Below the pieces are notes generated by a model. The model had not been told where the DNA came from. It saw nothing but the letters and a program-made list of their open reading frames with translations, and did no database searches. DNA of 13,066 bases, taken from an uncultured Collinsella sp. GTDB taxonomy: Bacteria; Actinomycetota; Coriobacteriia; Coriobacteriales; Coriobacteriaceae. Shown here piece after piece: positions 6,590 to 13,066 of this stretch (the stretch's first letter is position 1; the number at the start of each line of letters is the position of its first letter). The position numbers and the translations under genes are program-made. Location: contig CABSMK010000038.1 in assembly GCA_902478825.1 (NCBI GenBank), positions 1 through 13,066 of the forward strand. The letters are read 5' to 3'.

Positions 6590-6616
6590 GGCGCCGTGCG
6601 GGTTTTGCCCGGTGCC
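6590..6616 (-). other. Intercistronic GC-rich hairpin after the MscS-like gene
   Basis: On the minus strand GGCACCGGG and CCCGCACGGCGCC can pair around CAAAA, with a bulge of about four bases and one wobble pair. It begins 5 bases after the MscS-like stop codon and lacks a T-run, so it does not look like a full terminator. It may stabilise the upstream message or partly attenuate expression of the four-TM gene. Confidence 0.35.
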
Positions 6617-6621
6617 ATGAA

Positions 6622-9600
6622 TTACTGATTGGTAGGTTCGTTACCAAGGTCTTGCGAGGCGAGTTTCTGTTCTTCGTTAAACTCATCCGCTTCGGCGAGT
6701 TCTTCGGCGGTAGCTTCCCTCGGAGCGGGCTCGTCGACATCGCAATGATCGAAAACGAGTTGATAGGGGGCGATGTCGCGGCGGGAAAGCATGAGCTTTA
6801 CCTCACGGCGCAAAGAACGCATGACGCTGCCGCGATCGGTCTCCTTGCAGGTGGCGACAACGCGAATGGTCATAGCGGTGCTGCTAAGGTCGACCACGCC
6901 CTTGTAGAAGGGGCCATCGATAATGGCGGGAACGCGGTCATGCACGCTTTTGAGCTCGTCTTTAAGCACCTTTTCGACATAGGGTAGAGATTCTCCCACC
7001 GGGATGGTGATATCTATGCTGGCGTAAGAATTAAGTTTTGTCATGTTGGTGACATTCGAAATCGAGCTGTTGCGTAGGAGCAGGACATTGCCGTTGCCGT
7101 CATTGATCTTTGTGGTTCGCACACCAATCTCCATAACGGTGCCGGTATTGCCGCCAACCGAGATGACGTCTCCAACGCGGAACTCGCCTTCAAAGATAAT
7201 AAAGAGCCCGCATAAGATATCCGTGATGAGGTCTTTGGCTCCAAAGGAGACGGCGAGCGTGATGATACCTGCCGAGGCTAAAAGCGTTGCGGTATCGACA
7301 CCCAAAACGCCGAGGCACCAATAGAGCATAGCGATGAGAGTTCCGTATTTTGTCAGGCTCGAGAGAAGCCGGCATATCGTCTCGCCGCGCGCTCCAAGCA
7401 CATTGGACAACATGCGAAGAAGCGCCTGCGCGATTGCGCACACCGTGAGGGCCACACAGGCGTACATGATCGAAGCGGTGAGCGCGAATATGTTGAGACC
7501 GTGCTGCCAGTCGTTGCCCAGGATATAGGTAAATACCGAACGCGGACCAAACAGAGCGTCTTTAAACAAGACGGCCAAAAAGACGATAAACACCGCGATG
7601 CCGGTAAACCATTTAAGGACTGTGCCGAGTTTTTGCTCGGGGGTTTTGTCCTCCCATTTAAAGGAGATGTTGAGCCATCGGCTAATGGCGCTTTCGCTGT
7701 GTTTGACACGGCCGTCGGACGTCGTGACGGTGATGTTGTGCCGTCTTGTCGCGAAATCGCCTTCGTGCTTCGAACGCTTTTCTTCGACTTTTATGGTGTC
7801 GAGCGTCAGCAACGGGTAGATAAGGGCAAAGCAAATGGCGGCGATGATTCCGGTTGCGATTGTGAGCGGAACGCGCTGGTGCATAAAGGAGTCTTCGGGT
7901 GCCGCGACGTAAACGTAATAGTCGCCAGTCTCCAAGCAGGAGGCGTAGAGTTTTTGGTTGTCGATGTAGACGAAGTCGCTAAAGCCATCTGCAAGCTGCT
8001 CGTCAGTCAGTCCGATTTCGGATGCTTTTTTCCCCAAAAGAAGGTCGTTGGGATGATATGCGACGGTACCGTCTTTTTTCTTGATTGCAAAGGCGAAGCC
8101 TCCGGCGCCCGCCTTGATGCCATCGAGCACTGCGTCGATCTTGGTGCTCTTGAGCATTTCTTCTAAGCGCATGGGGCGCACGGCAATCTGCACGATTCCG
8201 TCTGCAATGCCATCCTGATCGTAGAGTGCGACTCCGATGTACTGATATGTCTCGCCGGTGGTTCTGTTGATAGAGAGAGGCTGTATATATTCATCCTTGC
8301 CGCCCAAAAGCGAGCGGAACTCGTAGGAGGAGTCACCGTACTTGGTCGAAAGGCTGTAGGATCGCTGCGACGTGCTCGAGCTCGTCATATTGCCGTCGCC
8401 GTCGTAGAGATAAATTGACTCGATGTTGAGCGTTTTTGCCATGCTGTGCAGGTCGGCTCGCGTGGCGAGCTCTGGATTGTGCTCAACGATGTAGGCGATA
8501 ATGTGGCAGGCAGTGGCATAGTGCTCGCTATATTGCCTCGTAAGTTCATCCTCGCGCAGCGCATTATTTTTGAGCGTTTGATCAATCTGCTCTAAGCGCT
8601 CCCGATTGACCGTCGCCTGGCTCGAAAGGGCAAAGAGCGTTTGCATATAGAAGGTTACTGCCAAAAGTAAGACGAGTCCTGCAATGGACAAGGCTGTTGC
8701 GCGCCTGCCCACGGAGGGGCTAAACCGAAGGCCGCGACCGATCTTGACGTATTCGTGATGGTCGTGGTCGTCATGCTCGTCATCCGCTAGGACAAACAGG
8801 TCATAGAGTGCCACGGCGGCGACGACTGCGATGAAGGCAAAGAGGATGACGCCCACGGTGATGTTGCGCGCGGAGGCGGTATCGCTTTCGGGGATGGCGA
8901 GAATGTAATAGGTGTCATCGACCAACTTGACGCGACAATACAGGCTTGTGTTTTTGACGGAAGTGATGAATGTCTTGCCGTCCTCAAGATTGCTCACGTC
9001 GATGCCGTTGTCGAGTGCATCGGTACCTATCATGTCCTGATCGGGATGGTAGGTGATCAGGTGTGTTTTTGCCGATACGGCGAGGACATATCCGTGACTG
9101 CCGAGCGAGATGTTCTTGAGCATGCTCTCGGCCGAGCCGGTGTCCTTGACAAGGGCGTGCAGCTCTTGGGGATTTTGCTCTACGATGACCATGGTGTCGT
9201 CATCGATTTTGGCGGCATAGTATCGCATGAGCCAGTCTTGATCGGGAAGATCGACCTCAACTGGATCGGAGGGCTTGCCGGTCTCGAAGCACTGACGTAG
9301 CTGGTTGAAGCGGGCACGGCTAAAATCGGCTTTGGTGTCAGCCGCTTTGGCGATGATGGAGCCGTCACGTCGGGTAACGAGAACGTTATCGACCTTGAGC
9401 AGGTCCTTGAACTCGGCCATTTTGGCATCGGTCGCTTCATAACCGGCATCGTTGGCCGCCATAAATGCGATGCTTGCGGCGCGCGTGCGATACAGGTCAT
9501 CAAATGTTTGGGTGTTGTCTTTCGTTTCCGACTGGGCCGTTTTAACGAGATCGGGGAGTTCGGCGGCAACGCGATCGAATTCTAAAGCGTATTCCTCTTG

Positions 9601-9705
9601 CGATAGACGCGTTTGCATCGAGGCGAGTAGGAGTCCCATCGCTAACGTGCAGACGGCTACGGCAATGGCAAGCGCCACGGACTTCTGTTTTAGTCGCTTG
9701 GACAT
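6622..9705 (-). CDS. MscS-family channel with two extracytoplasmic Cache-like sensor modules
   Basis: The 1027-residue protein is far longer than E. coli MscS (286). Order: TM1 (about 9-29); sensor 1 (30-280), ending in a Cache-type GSHGYVLAVSAKTHLITYHP motif (202-221); TM2 (283-303); a cytoplasmic His/Asp-rich loop (EHDDHDHHE, 310-318); TM3 (337-360); sensor 2 (361-612), with a GAGGFAFAIKKKDGTVAYHP motif (533-552); TM4 (613-633); a cytoplasmic linker; TM5 (696-715); then the MscS core. In the core TM6 and TM7 precede the pore helix LLASAGIITLAVSFGAKDLI (808-827), FRVGDVISVGGNTGTVMEIG (842-861) opens the cytoplasmic beta domain, and the tail is acidic (about 989-1016). The inferred topology puts both sensors outside and the MscS core in its usual orientation. 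AAGGAAG overlaps the stop of the upstream binding-protein gene, indicating coupled translation. Ion selectivity and ligand are unknown. Confidence 0.9.
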   Translation of the reverse strand: MSKRLKQKSVALAIAVAVCTLAMGLLLASMQTRLSQEEYALEFDRVAAELPDLVKTAQSETKDNTQTFDDLYRTRAASIAFMAANDAGYEATDAKMAEFKDLLKVDNVLVTRRDGSIIAKAADTKADFSRARFNQLRQCFETGKPSDPVEVDLPDQDWLMRYYAAKIDDDTMVIVEQNPQELHALVKDTGSAESMLKNISLGSHGYVLAVSAKTHLITYHPDQDMIGTDALDNGIDVSNLEDGKTFITSVKNTSLYCRVKLVDDTYYILAIPESDTASARNITVGVILFAFIAVVAAVALYDLFVLADDEHDDHDHHEYVKIGRGLRFSPSVGRRATALSIAGLVLLLAVTFYMQTLFALSSQATVNRERLEQIDQTLKNNALREDELTRQYSEHYATACHIIAYIVEHNPELATRADLHSMAKTLNIESIYLYDGDGNMTSSSTSQRSYSLSTKYGDSSYEFRSLLGGKDEYIQPLSINRTTGETYQYIGVALYDQDGIADGIVQIAVRPMRLEEMLKSTKIDAVLDGIKAGAGGFAFAIKKKDGTVAYHPNDLLLGKKASEIGLTDEQLADGFSDFVYIDNQKLYASCLETGDYYVYVAAPEDSFMHQRVPLTIATGIIAAICFALIYPLLTLDTIKVEEKRSKHEGDFATRRHNITVTTSDGRVKHSESAISRWLNISFKWEDKTPEQKLGTVLKWFTGIAVFIVFLAVLFKDALFGPRSVFTYILGNDWQHGLNIFALTASIMYACVALTVCAIAQALLRMLSNVLGARGETICRLLSSLTKYGTLIAMLYWCLGVLGVDTATLLASAGIITLAVSFGAKDLITDILCGLFIIFEGEFRVGDVISVGGNTGTVMEIGVRTTKINDGNGNVLLLRNSSISNVTNMTKLNSYASIDITIPVGESLPYVEKVLKDELKSVHDRVPAIIDGPFYKGVVDLSSTAMTIRVVATCKETDRGSVMRSLRREVKLMLSRRDIAPYQLVFDHCDVDEPAPREATAEELAEADEFNEEQKLASQDLGNEPTNQ

Positions 9706-9712
9706 GGGTGGA

Positions 9713-9720
9713 CTTCCTTA
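9713..9720 (-). promoter_or_regulatory. Ribosome binding site of the MscS-like gene overlapping the upstream stop codon
   Basis: Minus-strand TAAGGAAG contains the TAA stop of the binding-protein gene (9718-9720) and the ribosome binding site AAGGAAG of the channel gene, 7 bp before its ATG at 9705. Ribosomes finishing the first gene are placed to start the second, which implies a shared transcript and linked output. Confidence 0.75.
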
Positions 9721-10557
9721 GTTCCATTTCTCGATGAGCGTATCGATTGTTTTGTCTTTGAGCATTGAGCGTACTTCGGCGGCAAGTTTGGGTGAAAGCT
9801 CAGAGCCCTTCTGCGTTGCGACGGCGTAGCGCTGTGGGTTGATGCCAAAATCGGGCAGGACGGTGCGCTCGTCATCGAGATAGGTTTTGGCAATTGCGCC
9901 ATCGGTCGCCATGGCGTCGACGTCGCCGGCTTCCAATGCGCGGGAAAGCTCAGCGTAGCTTGCATATTGGCTCAGATGCCATGTGTCGTAGTCAATGTTG
10001 CCGCTCTTGGCATCCTGCTGCTGGGGGATGCCGTCCGAAAGCCCCAGCTCCAAAAACTTCGCGGCAAGTTGAGGTGCAGCGTTTGTTCCGGATACCGTGC
10101 CAATTGTTCCGCCCTTAAGCTGGGAGAAGGATTGAATGAGCGATGTATTTTCGACAACAAGAATTACCGAGTCGGTGTAATAGGCGGCAGAGAAGTCAAA
10201 CAGCTTTTTGCGTTCGTTGCTTATCGAGTAGCACGCGATCAGGCAATCGACTTTTCCCGACGAGAGCATTTCTTCGCGTGTCTCGGGCGTTACGGATATA
10301 AACGAACAGCCTCCATAGCCAAGACGGCTTGCCAACTCGTTGGCGAGGTCGATTTCGAATCCGTAGTATTTGCCGTTGTTGGGATTACGCTCGCTAAACC
10401 CGACGATATCCGAGCGGACGCCTACGTTCAGCCTGGCCTTGCCGGACATGCCGGAATGACTGTTCGAGCAGGCTGGCAGTACCACAGCTGCCAGTGTGGC
10501 TCCGGCTGCCGAGATTGCCAACCGGCAGGCCTTTCGGCGTGTGACTGAATGGTCCAT
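9718..10557 (-). CDS. Lipoprotein solute-binding protein, family 3 (amino-acid type)
   Basis: I take ATG 10557 because GAGGA sits 6 bp upstream; the ATG at 10563 would abut the ribosome binding site. The 279-residue product starts MDHSVTRRKACRLAISAAGA, a lipoprotein signal with lipobox LPAC (Cys30). The twin arginine could hint at Tat export but lacks the full motif. The mature part is an ABC-type binding fold: LNVGVRSDIVGF, the family 3 signature YYGFEIDLANELASRLGY (64-81), SISNERKKLFDFSAAYY (111-127), GGTIGTVSGTNAA (149-161), and GDVDAMATDG (211-220). Relatives bind polar amino acids (GlnH, HisJ). No permease or ATPase gene is near. It heads a minus-strand cluster with the sensor-MscS gene 12 bp downstream. 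The protein should be anchored at the outer face of the membrane. Ligand unknown. Confidence 0.92.
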   Translation of the reverse strand: MDHSVTRRKACRLAISAAGATLAAVVLPACSNSHSGMSGKARLNVGVRSDIVGFSERNPNNGKYYGFEIDLANELASRLGYGGCSFISVTPETREEMLSSGKVDCLIACYSISNERKKLFDFSAAYYTDSVILVVENTSLIQSFSQLKGGTIGTVSGTNAAPQLAAKFLELGLSDGIPQQQDAKSGNIDYDTWHLSQYASYAELSRALEAGDVDAMATDGAIAKTYLDDERTVLPDFGINPQRYAVATQKGSELSPKLAAEVRSMLKDKTIDTLIEKWN

Positions 10558-10808
10558 TTGCATTCCTCACGACGAATGTTCAGTCCTTTAATGATACGGA
10601 CGGGCAAGTATGGAACAGCCGCGAAGCGGCGGGTAAACGCAGGGTTGAGGTGGAGGGCAATCCTGACGGGATTTGGTGCTTTACCGCTAAATGGATGCCC
10701 TCATTCTGCAATGGGCGGTGGGTCTTGTCGCATATGGGACAATAGCGGACGGTTGGGTGCTGGCATAAACGGCGCTCACGTATTCGTTTTGCTTGCTAAG
10801 GAGTACCC

Positions 10809-11513
10809 ATGGGCGTCGTCGATCCCTTTTCTGTTGCTCGGGCCGCGGGGCTCGAGCTCGTGCGGAAGTCCGAGGGCCTCACGCTCACCGACGGCATGAT
10901 GGAGTTGCGTGCCGATTTTACCCGCATGCATCCGCGGCTCAAGCAGGGCCGTCTGCAGCAAGAGCTGCTGGTAAAGGCTGCGCGCGCAAAAGGCATTGAG
11001 TGCCCATGGGCGATTGATGCCACGGCAGGCTTTGGCGAGGATTCGCTGCTGCTGGCGGCAGCGGGCTTTACCGTCGATCTGTATGAGCAGGATTGCGTGA
11101 TTGCGGCGTTGCTTCAAGACGCCTTGGAGCGCGCGGCGGATGATCCGGCGCTTGCGGTTGCCGTGGCTCGCATGCGCCTTCATTCGGGCGAGGACAGCAT
11201 TGCCGGCCTTCGCCATACAGCTGGGCTGATCGGGCAGGGCGAGCTTGCCGCTCCCGACGTGGTGTATCTGGACCCCATGTTTCCCGAGCGCACCAAGAGC
11301 GCGGCGGTGAAAAAGAAGTTCCAACTCTTGCACCATTTGGAACAGCCATGTACCGATGAGGAGTCGCTGGTCGAGGCGGCGCTTGCTGTGCATCCGCGCA
11401 AGGTCGTTATCAAGCGGCCGGTGAAGGGCCCGCTGCTTGCCGGCGTTAAGCCGAGCTATCAACTTGCGGGCAAGGCCGTTCGTTACGATGTTTTGGTGCC
11501 GCCGCGCCCGTAG
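10809..11513 (+). CDS. rsmJ: 16S rRNA guanine-N2 methyltransferase-like protein (RsmJ family)
   Basis: The 234-residue protein carries the RsmJ hallmarks: a SAM-binding motif I, AIDATAGFGEDSLLLAAAGF (68-87); YEQDCVIAALLQDALERA (92-109), like the ERNPVVAALLDDGL stretch of E. coli RsmJ; and the catalytic-site signature VVYLDPMFPERTKSAAVKKK (151-170). KVVIKRP near the C-terminus also matches. RsmJ methylates N2 of G1516 in 16S rRNA in E. coli. The protein is slightly shorter than E. coli RsmJ (250) because of a reduced N-terminus. AAGGAG at 10798-10803 is 5 bp before the ATG. The 251 bp between it and the divergent binding-protein gene hold only a short GCCGC/GCGGC hairpin (about 10619-10631) and no clear promoter that I can defend. 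RsmJ is mostly known from Gammaproteobacteria, so the exact target base here is inferred. Confidence 0.85.
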   Translation: MGVVDPFSVARAAGLELVRKSEGLTLTDGMMELRADFTRMHPRLKQGRLQQELLVKAARAKGIECPWAIDATAGFGEDSLLLAAAGFTVDLYEQDCVIAALLQDALERAADDPALAVAVARMRLHSGEDSIAGLRHTAGLIGQGELAAPDVVYLDPMFPERTKSAAVKKKFQLLHHLEQPCTDEESLVEAALAVHPRKVVIKRPVKGPLLAGVKPSYQLAGKAVRYDVLVPPRP

Positions 11514-11561
11514 CTTGCGTGCGATGGCTGGCGCTCCGTCAATGCTGTGCCGATGCAGTGC

Positions 11562-11858
11562 CTATTTCCAAGGGTGCGACGTCAGGTGCCATCCACCGCA
11601 GTATTCGCATTTGTAGCAGGCCAAACCACGCCGCCCGCGGTTTTCGCAGTCGGCCATAACGGCCTCGGCCTCGGCGCGCGTGTCGTAACGGTTTTTGCGT
11701 TCGCACGACTTGTAGCGCCAGGCCTCATCGCGCTCGGCGTTCAGGGCGTCGCGGCGCTCGTCTTCGCGCGCAAACAGGTCGCTCATATCGCCGCCGGTGG
11801 CAGCGCCCAAAAACTCGCTTTTGGCCTTTGACCAGGCGGCTCGCTTTTTGCTTCCCAT
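11562..11858 (-). CDS. Small Cys-rich (zinc-ribbon-like) conserved hypothetical protein
   Basis: The ATG at 11858 gives 98 residues; a longer reading from a TTG at 11879 lacks a ribosome binding site. The N-terminus is basic (MGSKKRAAWSKAKSEF), the middle is charged and helical (REDERRDALNAERDEAWRYK, 31-50), and the C-terminal part has CERKNRYDTRAEAEAVM (52-68) followed by CYKCEYCGGWHLTSHPWK (81-98). Cys52 with Cys81, Cys84, Cys87 and perhaps His91 could bind one zinc ion. Similar small proteins with a terminal C-x2-C-GGWHLT motif occur in bacteria and phages without a known role; nucleic-acid binding is plausible but unproven. It converges on rsmJ (48 bp gap) and diverges from a GNAT gene across an inverted repeat. 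Confidence 0.78.
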   Translation of the reverse strand: MGSKKRAAWSKAKSEFLGAATGGDMSDLFAREDERRDALNAERDEAWRYKSCERKNRYDTRAEAEAVMADCENRGRRGLACYKCEYCGGWHLTSHPWK

Positions 11859-11883
11859 CTGCTTCGTGCCCCTCTCCAAACGC

Positions 11884-11913
11884 TGGTATCATTGCTCAAC
11901 CAAAGTGATACCA
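11884..11913. promoter_or_regulatory. Perfect 8-bp inverted repeat between divergent genes
   Basis: TGGTATCA (11884-11891) and TGATACCA (11906-11913) are perfect inverted arms with a 14-bp spacer, in the 74-bp gap between the Cys-rich protein and the GNAT gene. One dyad could serve both promoters. Minus-strand TTGGTA and TGATAC within it are 17 bp apart, close to -35/-10 spacing, so the repeat may instead be two overlapping divergent promoters. Confidence 0.45.
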
Positions 11914-11932
11914 ATAAACGTGAGGTCGCCGC

Positions 11933-12424
11933 GTGATGATCAGAAAAACCCTCGATACCGACATTCCCACTGTCATGGCTATCTATGACGCGGCCCGCGC
12001 CTTTATGCGCGCGCATGGCAACGCCACACAGTGGCCCGAGGGCACGCCTTCTGCCGAGCAGCTGGCTGCCGATATCGCCGCCGGTGGCAGCTATGTGTGC
12101 GAAGTCGACGGCCGAGTGGTGGCGACGTTTGCCTTTTTGCCCGGCCCGGACGAGTGCTATGACGTAATTGAGGACGGTCAATGGCGCAGCGACACTCCGT
12201 ACGCCGTGCTGCACCGTGTGGCATCCGACGGTACCGCGCACGGTATCGCGGCCGCGATGTTTGCCTTTGCCAAGGAACGTGCCGATCACCTGCGTATCGA
12301 CACACATCAGGACAACCTGCCCATGCAGGGAGCCATCGCCAAGGCCGGGTTTAAGCGCGCCGGTATCGTATATGTGTCGGACGGTACGCCGCGCGTCGCG
12401 TTTGATTGGCTGCGCGAGGCATAA
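11933..12424 (+). CDS. GNAT-family N-acetyltransferase
   Basis: The 163-residue protein has the GNAT pattern: MIRKTLDTDIPTVMAIYDAA at the start, a beta strand GGSYVCEVDGRVVATFAFLP (51-70), the acetyl-CoA-binding region AVLHRVASDGTAHGIAAAMF (91-110), and the C-terminal NLPMQGAIAKAGFKRAGIVY (128-147) that packs against the cofactor. The usual R/Q-x2-G-x-G/A loop is weakened to TAHGIA (101-106). It transfers an acetyl group from acetyl-CoA to an unknown amine. Translation can start at GTG 11933 (GAGG 7 bp upstream) or ATG 11936, which differ by one residue. The gene ends 34 bp before a strong terminator, so it is probably monocistronic. Confidence 0.9.
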   Translation: MMIRKTLDTDIPTVMAIYDAARAFMRAHGNATQWPEGTPSAEQLAADIAAGGSYVCEVDGRVVATFAFLPGPDECYDVIEDGQWRSDTPYAVLHRVASDGTAHGIAAAMFAFAKERADHLRIDTHQDNLPMQGAIAKAGFKRAGIVYVSDGTPRVAFDWLREA

Positions 12425-12458
12425 AGGCCGAGTCATATACCAGCGTTTCACCGAAATG

Positions 12459-12485
12459 AAAATGGCCCCGAGTGGGGCCATTTTT
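12459..12485 (+). terminator. Rho-independent terminator of the GNAT gene
   Basis: AAAATGGCCCC (12459-12469) and GGGGCCATTTT (12474-12484) form a perfect 11-bp stem with a 4-base loop (GAGT), followed by one more T. The A-rich start makes it usable on both strands, but only the GNAT gene reads into it here. Confidence 0.92.
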
Positions 12486-12661
12486 GGTAAAACGCGTTGT
12501 TGTGGGGCTCGCGTTGTTATCGCCCCAGATGAGCCTGGGCAGACAAAAAGGGGAGGTGCCGGCTTTCGCAAGGCGCGAACCTACGAAAATCGCTGCGCGG
12601 CAACGCGGGGCGATGAGCTCGGTCGGGGGATAGGGCCCGCTTCGCCCGTCGGCCCGTAAAT

Positions 12662-12667
12662 TATATC
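12662..12667 (+). promoter_or_regulatory. Candidate -10 of the translation GTPase gene
   Basis: TATATC lies in the only AT-rich patch (AAATTATATCAT) of the 244-bp region between the GNAT terminator and the GTPase start at 12730. No convincing -35 precedes it. Upstream of it, 12490-12650 is GC-rich with several short hairpins (for example TTCGC/GCGAA near 12563-12577 and a CGCG-GCAA-CGCG tetraloop hairpin near 12595-12608) but matches no RNA class I know. Confidence 0.25.
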
Positions 12668-12729
12668 ATCCAGTGTGGGACGAGGATGCCCGTTGCCGTG
12701 TGCGATGGGCTTGCAATAAGAGGAGAGCC

Positions 12730-13066
12730 ATGTCGAAGCAAGCGGTCGTTGGAATCTTGGCGCATGTCGATGCCGGCAAGACCACGTTGGCCGAGGCCAT
12801 GCTATTCAACGCGGGTCGCATTCGCAAGCGCGGCCGCGTGGACGATGGCGATTCGCATCTGGACACTAACGCGATCGAGCGCGAGCGTGGCATCACGATT
12901 TTCTCGTCGCAGGCCGTGCTCGACCATGGCGATACCCATGTCATGCTCGTGGACGCGCCGGGGCATGTCGATTTTTCTGCCGAGGCGGAGCGCACGTTGC
13001 GTGCGCTCGACTACGCGATTTTAGTTGTGGGCGCCAACGATGGCGTACAGGGGCACACCTGTCTCT
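12730..13066 (+). CDS. EF-G-like translation GTPase related to ribosomal protection proteins, 3' end cut
   Basis: The visible 112 residues are the start of a translational GTPase: P-loop AHVDAGKTTL (11-20), the switch I region ERERGITI (50-57) with the conserved threonine, and G3 VDAPGHVDF (74-82), then GANDGVQGHT. Spacing and wording are closer to the TetM/TetO group than to canonical EF-G, for example AHVDAGKTTL...LLYNSG and DTPGHMDF in TetM. Such proteins bind the ribosomal factor site, and some release tetracycline. Many EF-G paralogs of this group in Gram-positive gut bacteria have no proven resistance role, so I do not call a tet gene. GAGGAG ends 4 bp before the ATG at 12730. The gene runs off the window, so its C-terminal domains cannot be examined. 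Confidence 0.87.
   Translation, partial: MSKQAVVGILAHVDAGKTTLAEAMLFNAGRIRKRGRVDDGDSHLDTNAIERERGITIFSSQAVLDHGDTHVMLVDAPGHVDFSAEAERTLRALDYAILVVGANDGVQGHTCL

Noticed and set aside
6590..6616. Hairpin after the MscS-like gene as a full terminator
   Set aside because: No T-run follows on the minus strand, and the stem has a bulge and a wobble pair.
9718..10557. Binding protein as part of a classical amino-acid ABC importer
   Set aside because: No permease or ATPase gene is present on either side; the next gene on the strand is the MscS-like channel and upstream is a divergent methyltransferase gene.
12490..12650. Structured GC-rich region as a possible riboswitch or small RNA
   Set aside because: Only short hairpins are visible, with no conserved core of a known class; the GC content alone can explain them.

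Overview
The window is a high-GC bacterial chromosome segment with densely packed genes on both strands. AAGGAG-type ribosome binding sites, protein flavour (LysR-rich, EamA and MATE transporters, small membrane paralogs) and GGGGAC-type intergenic palindromes suggest a gut actinobacterium of the class Coriobacteriia, most like Collinsella. That placement is inference from general familiarity, not from a marker gene.

Layout. 1-1804: a divergent pair, an EamA/DMT permease (minus, cut by the window edge) and a LysR regulator, with two dyad-symmetric sites between them. 1832-3214: a MATE efflux pump (minus). 3278-3431: a nested palindromic repeat with no coding capacity. 3487-4302: an RlmA-type 23S rRNA guanine-N1 methyltransferase, followed by a second small repeat hairpin and a strong terminator. 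4440-6561: two paralogous, uncharacterised four-TM proteins (both minus) on either side of a second LysR regulator (plus). 6622-10557: the most unusual part. A lipoprotein amino-acid-type solute-binding protein is followed 12 bp later by a 1027-residue MscS-family channel that carries two extracytoplasmic Cache-like sensor modules, and then by one of the four-TM paralogs. 10809-11513: an RsmJ-type 16S rRNA methyltransferase. 11562-12424: a small Cys-rich protein and a GNAT acetyltransferase, divergent, around a perfect 8-bp inverted repeat. 12730-end: the start of an EF-G-like translation GTPase resembling ribosomal protection proteins.

How the genes work together. The clearest candidate system is the minus-strand cluster 10557 to 6163. 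A membrane-anchored binding protein without any ABC permease or ATPase is translationally linked to a channel with two sensor domains. I infer that the binding protein may present a ligand (perhaps an amino acid) to the Cache domains and so tune channel gating, with the four-TM protein as an accessory. No such function is shown by the sequence itself. The remaining genes are housekeeping RNA modification, transport and local one-component regulation. I saw no tRNA, rRNA, CRISPR array, transposase gene or origin.
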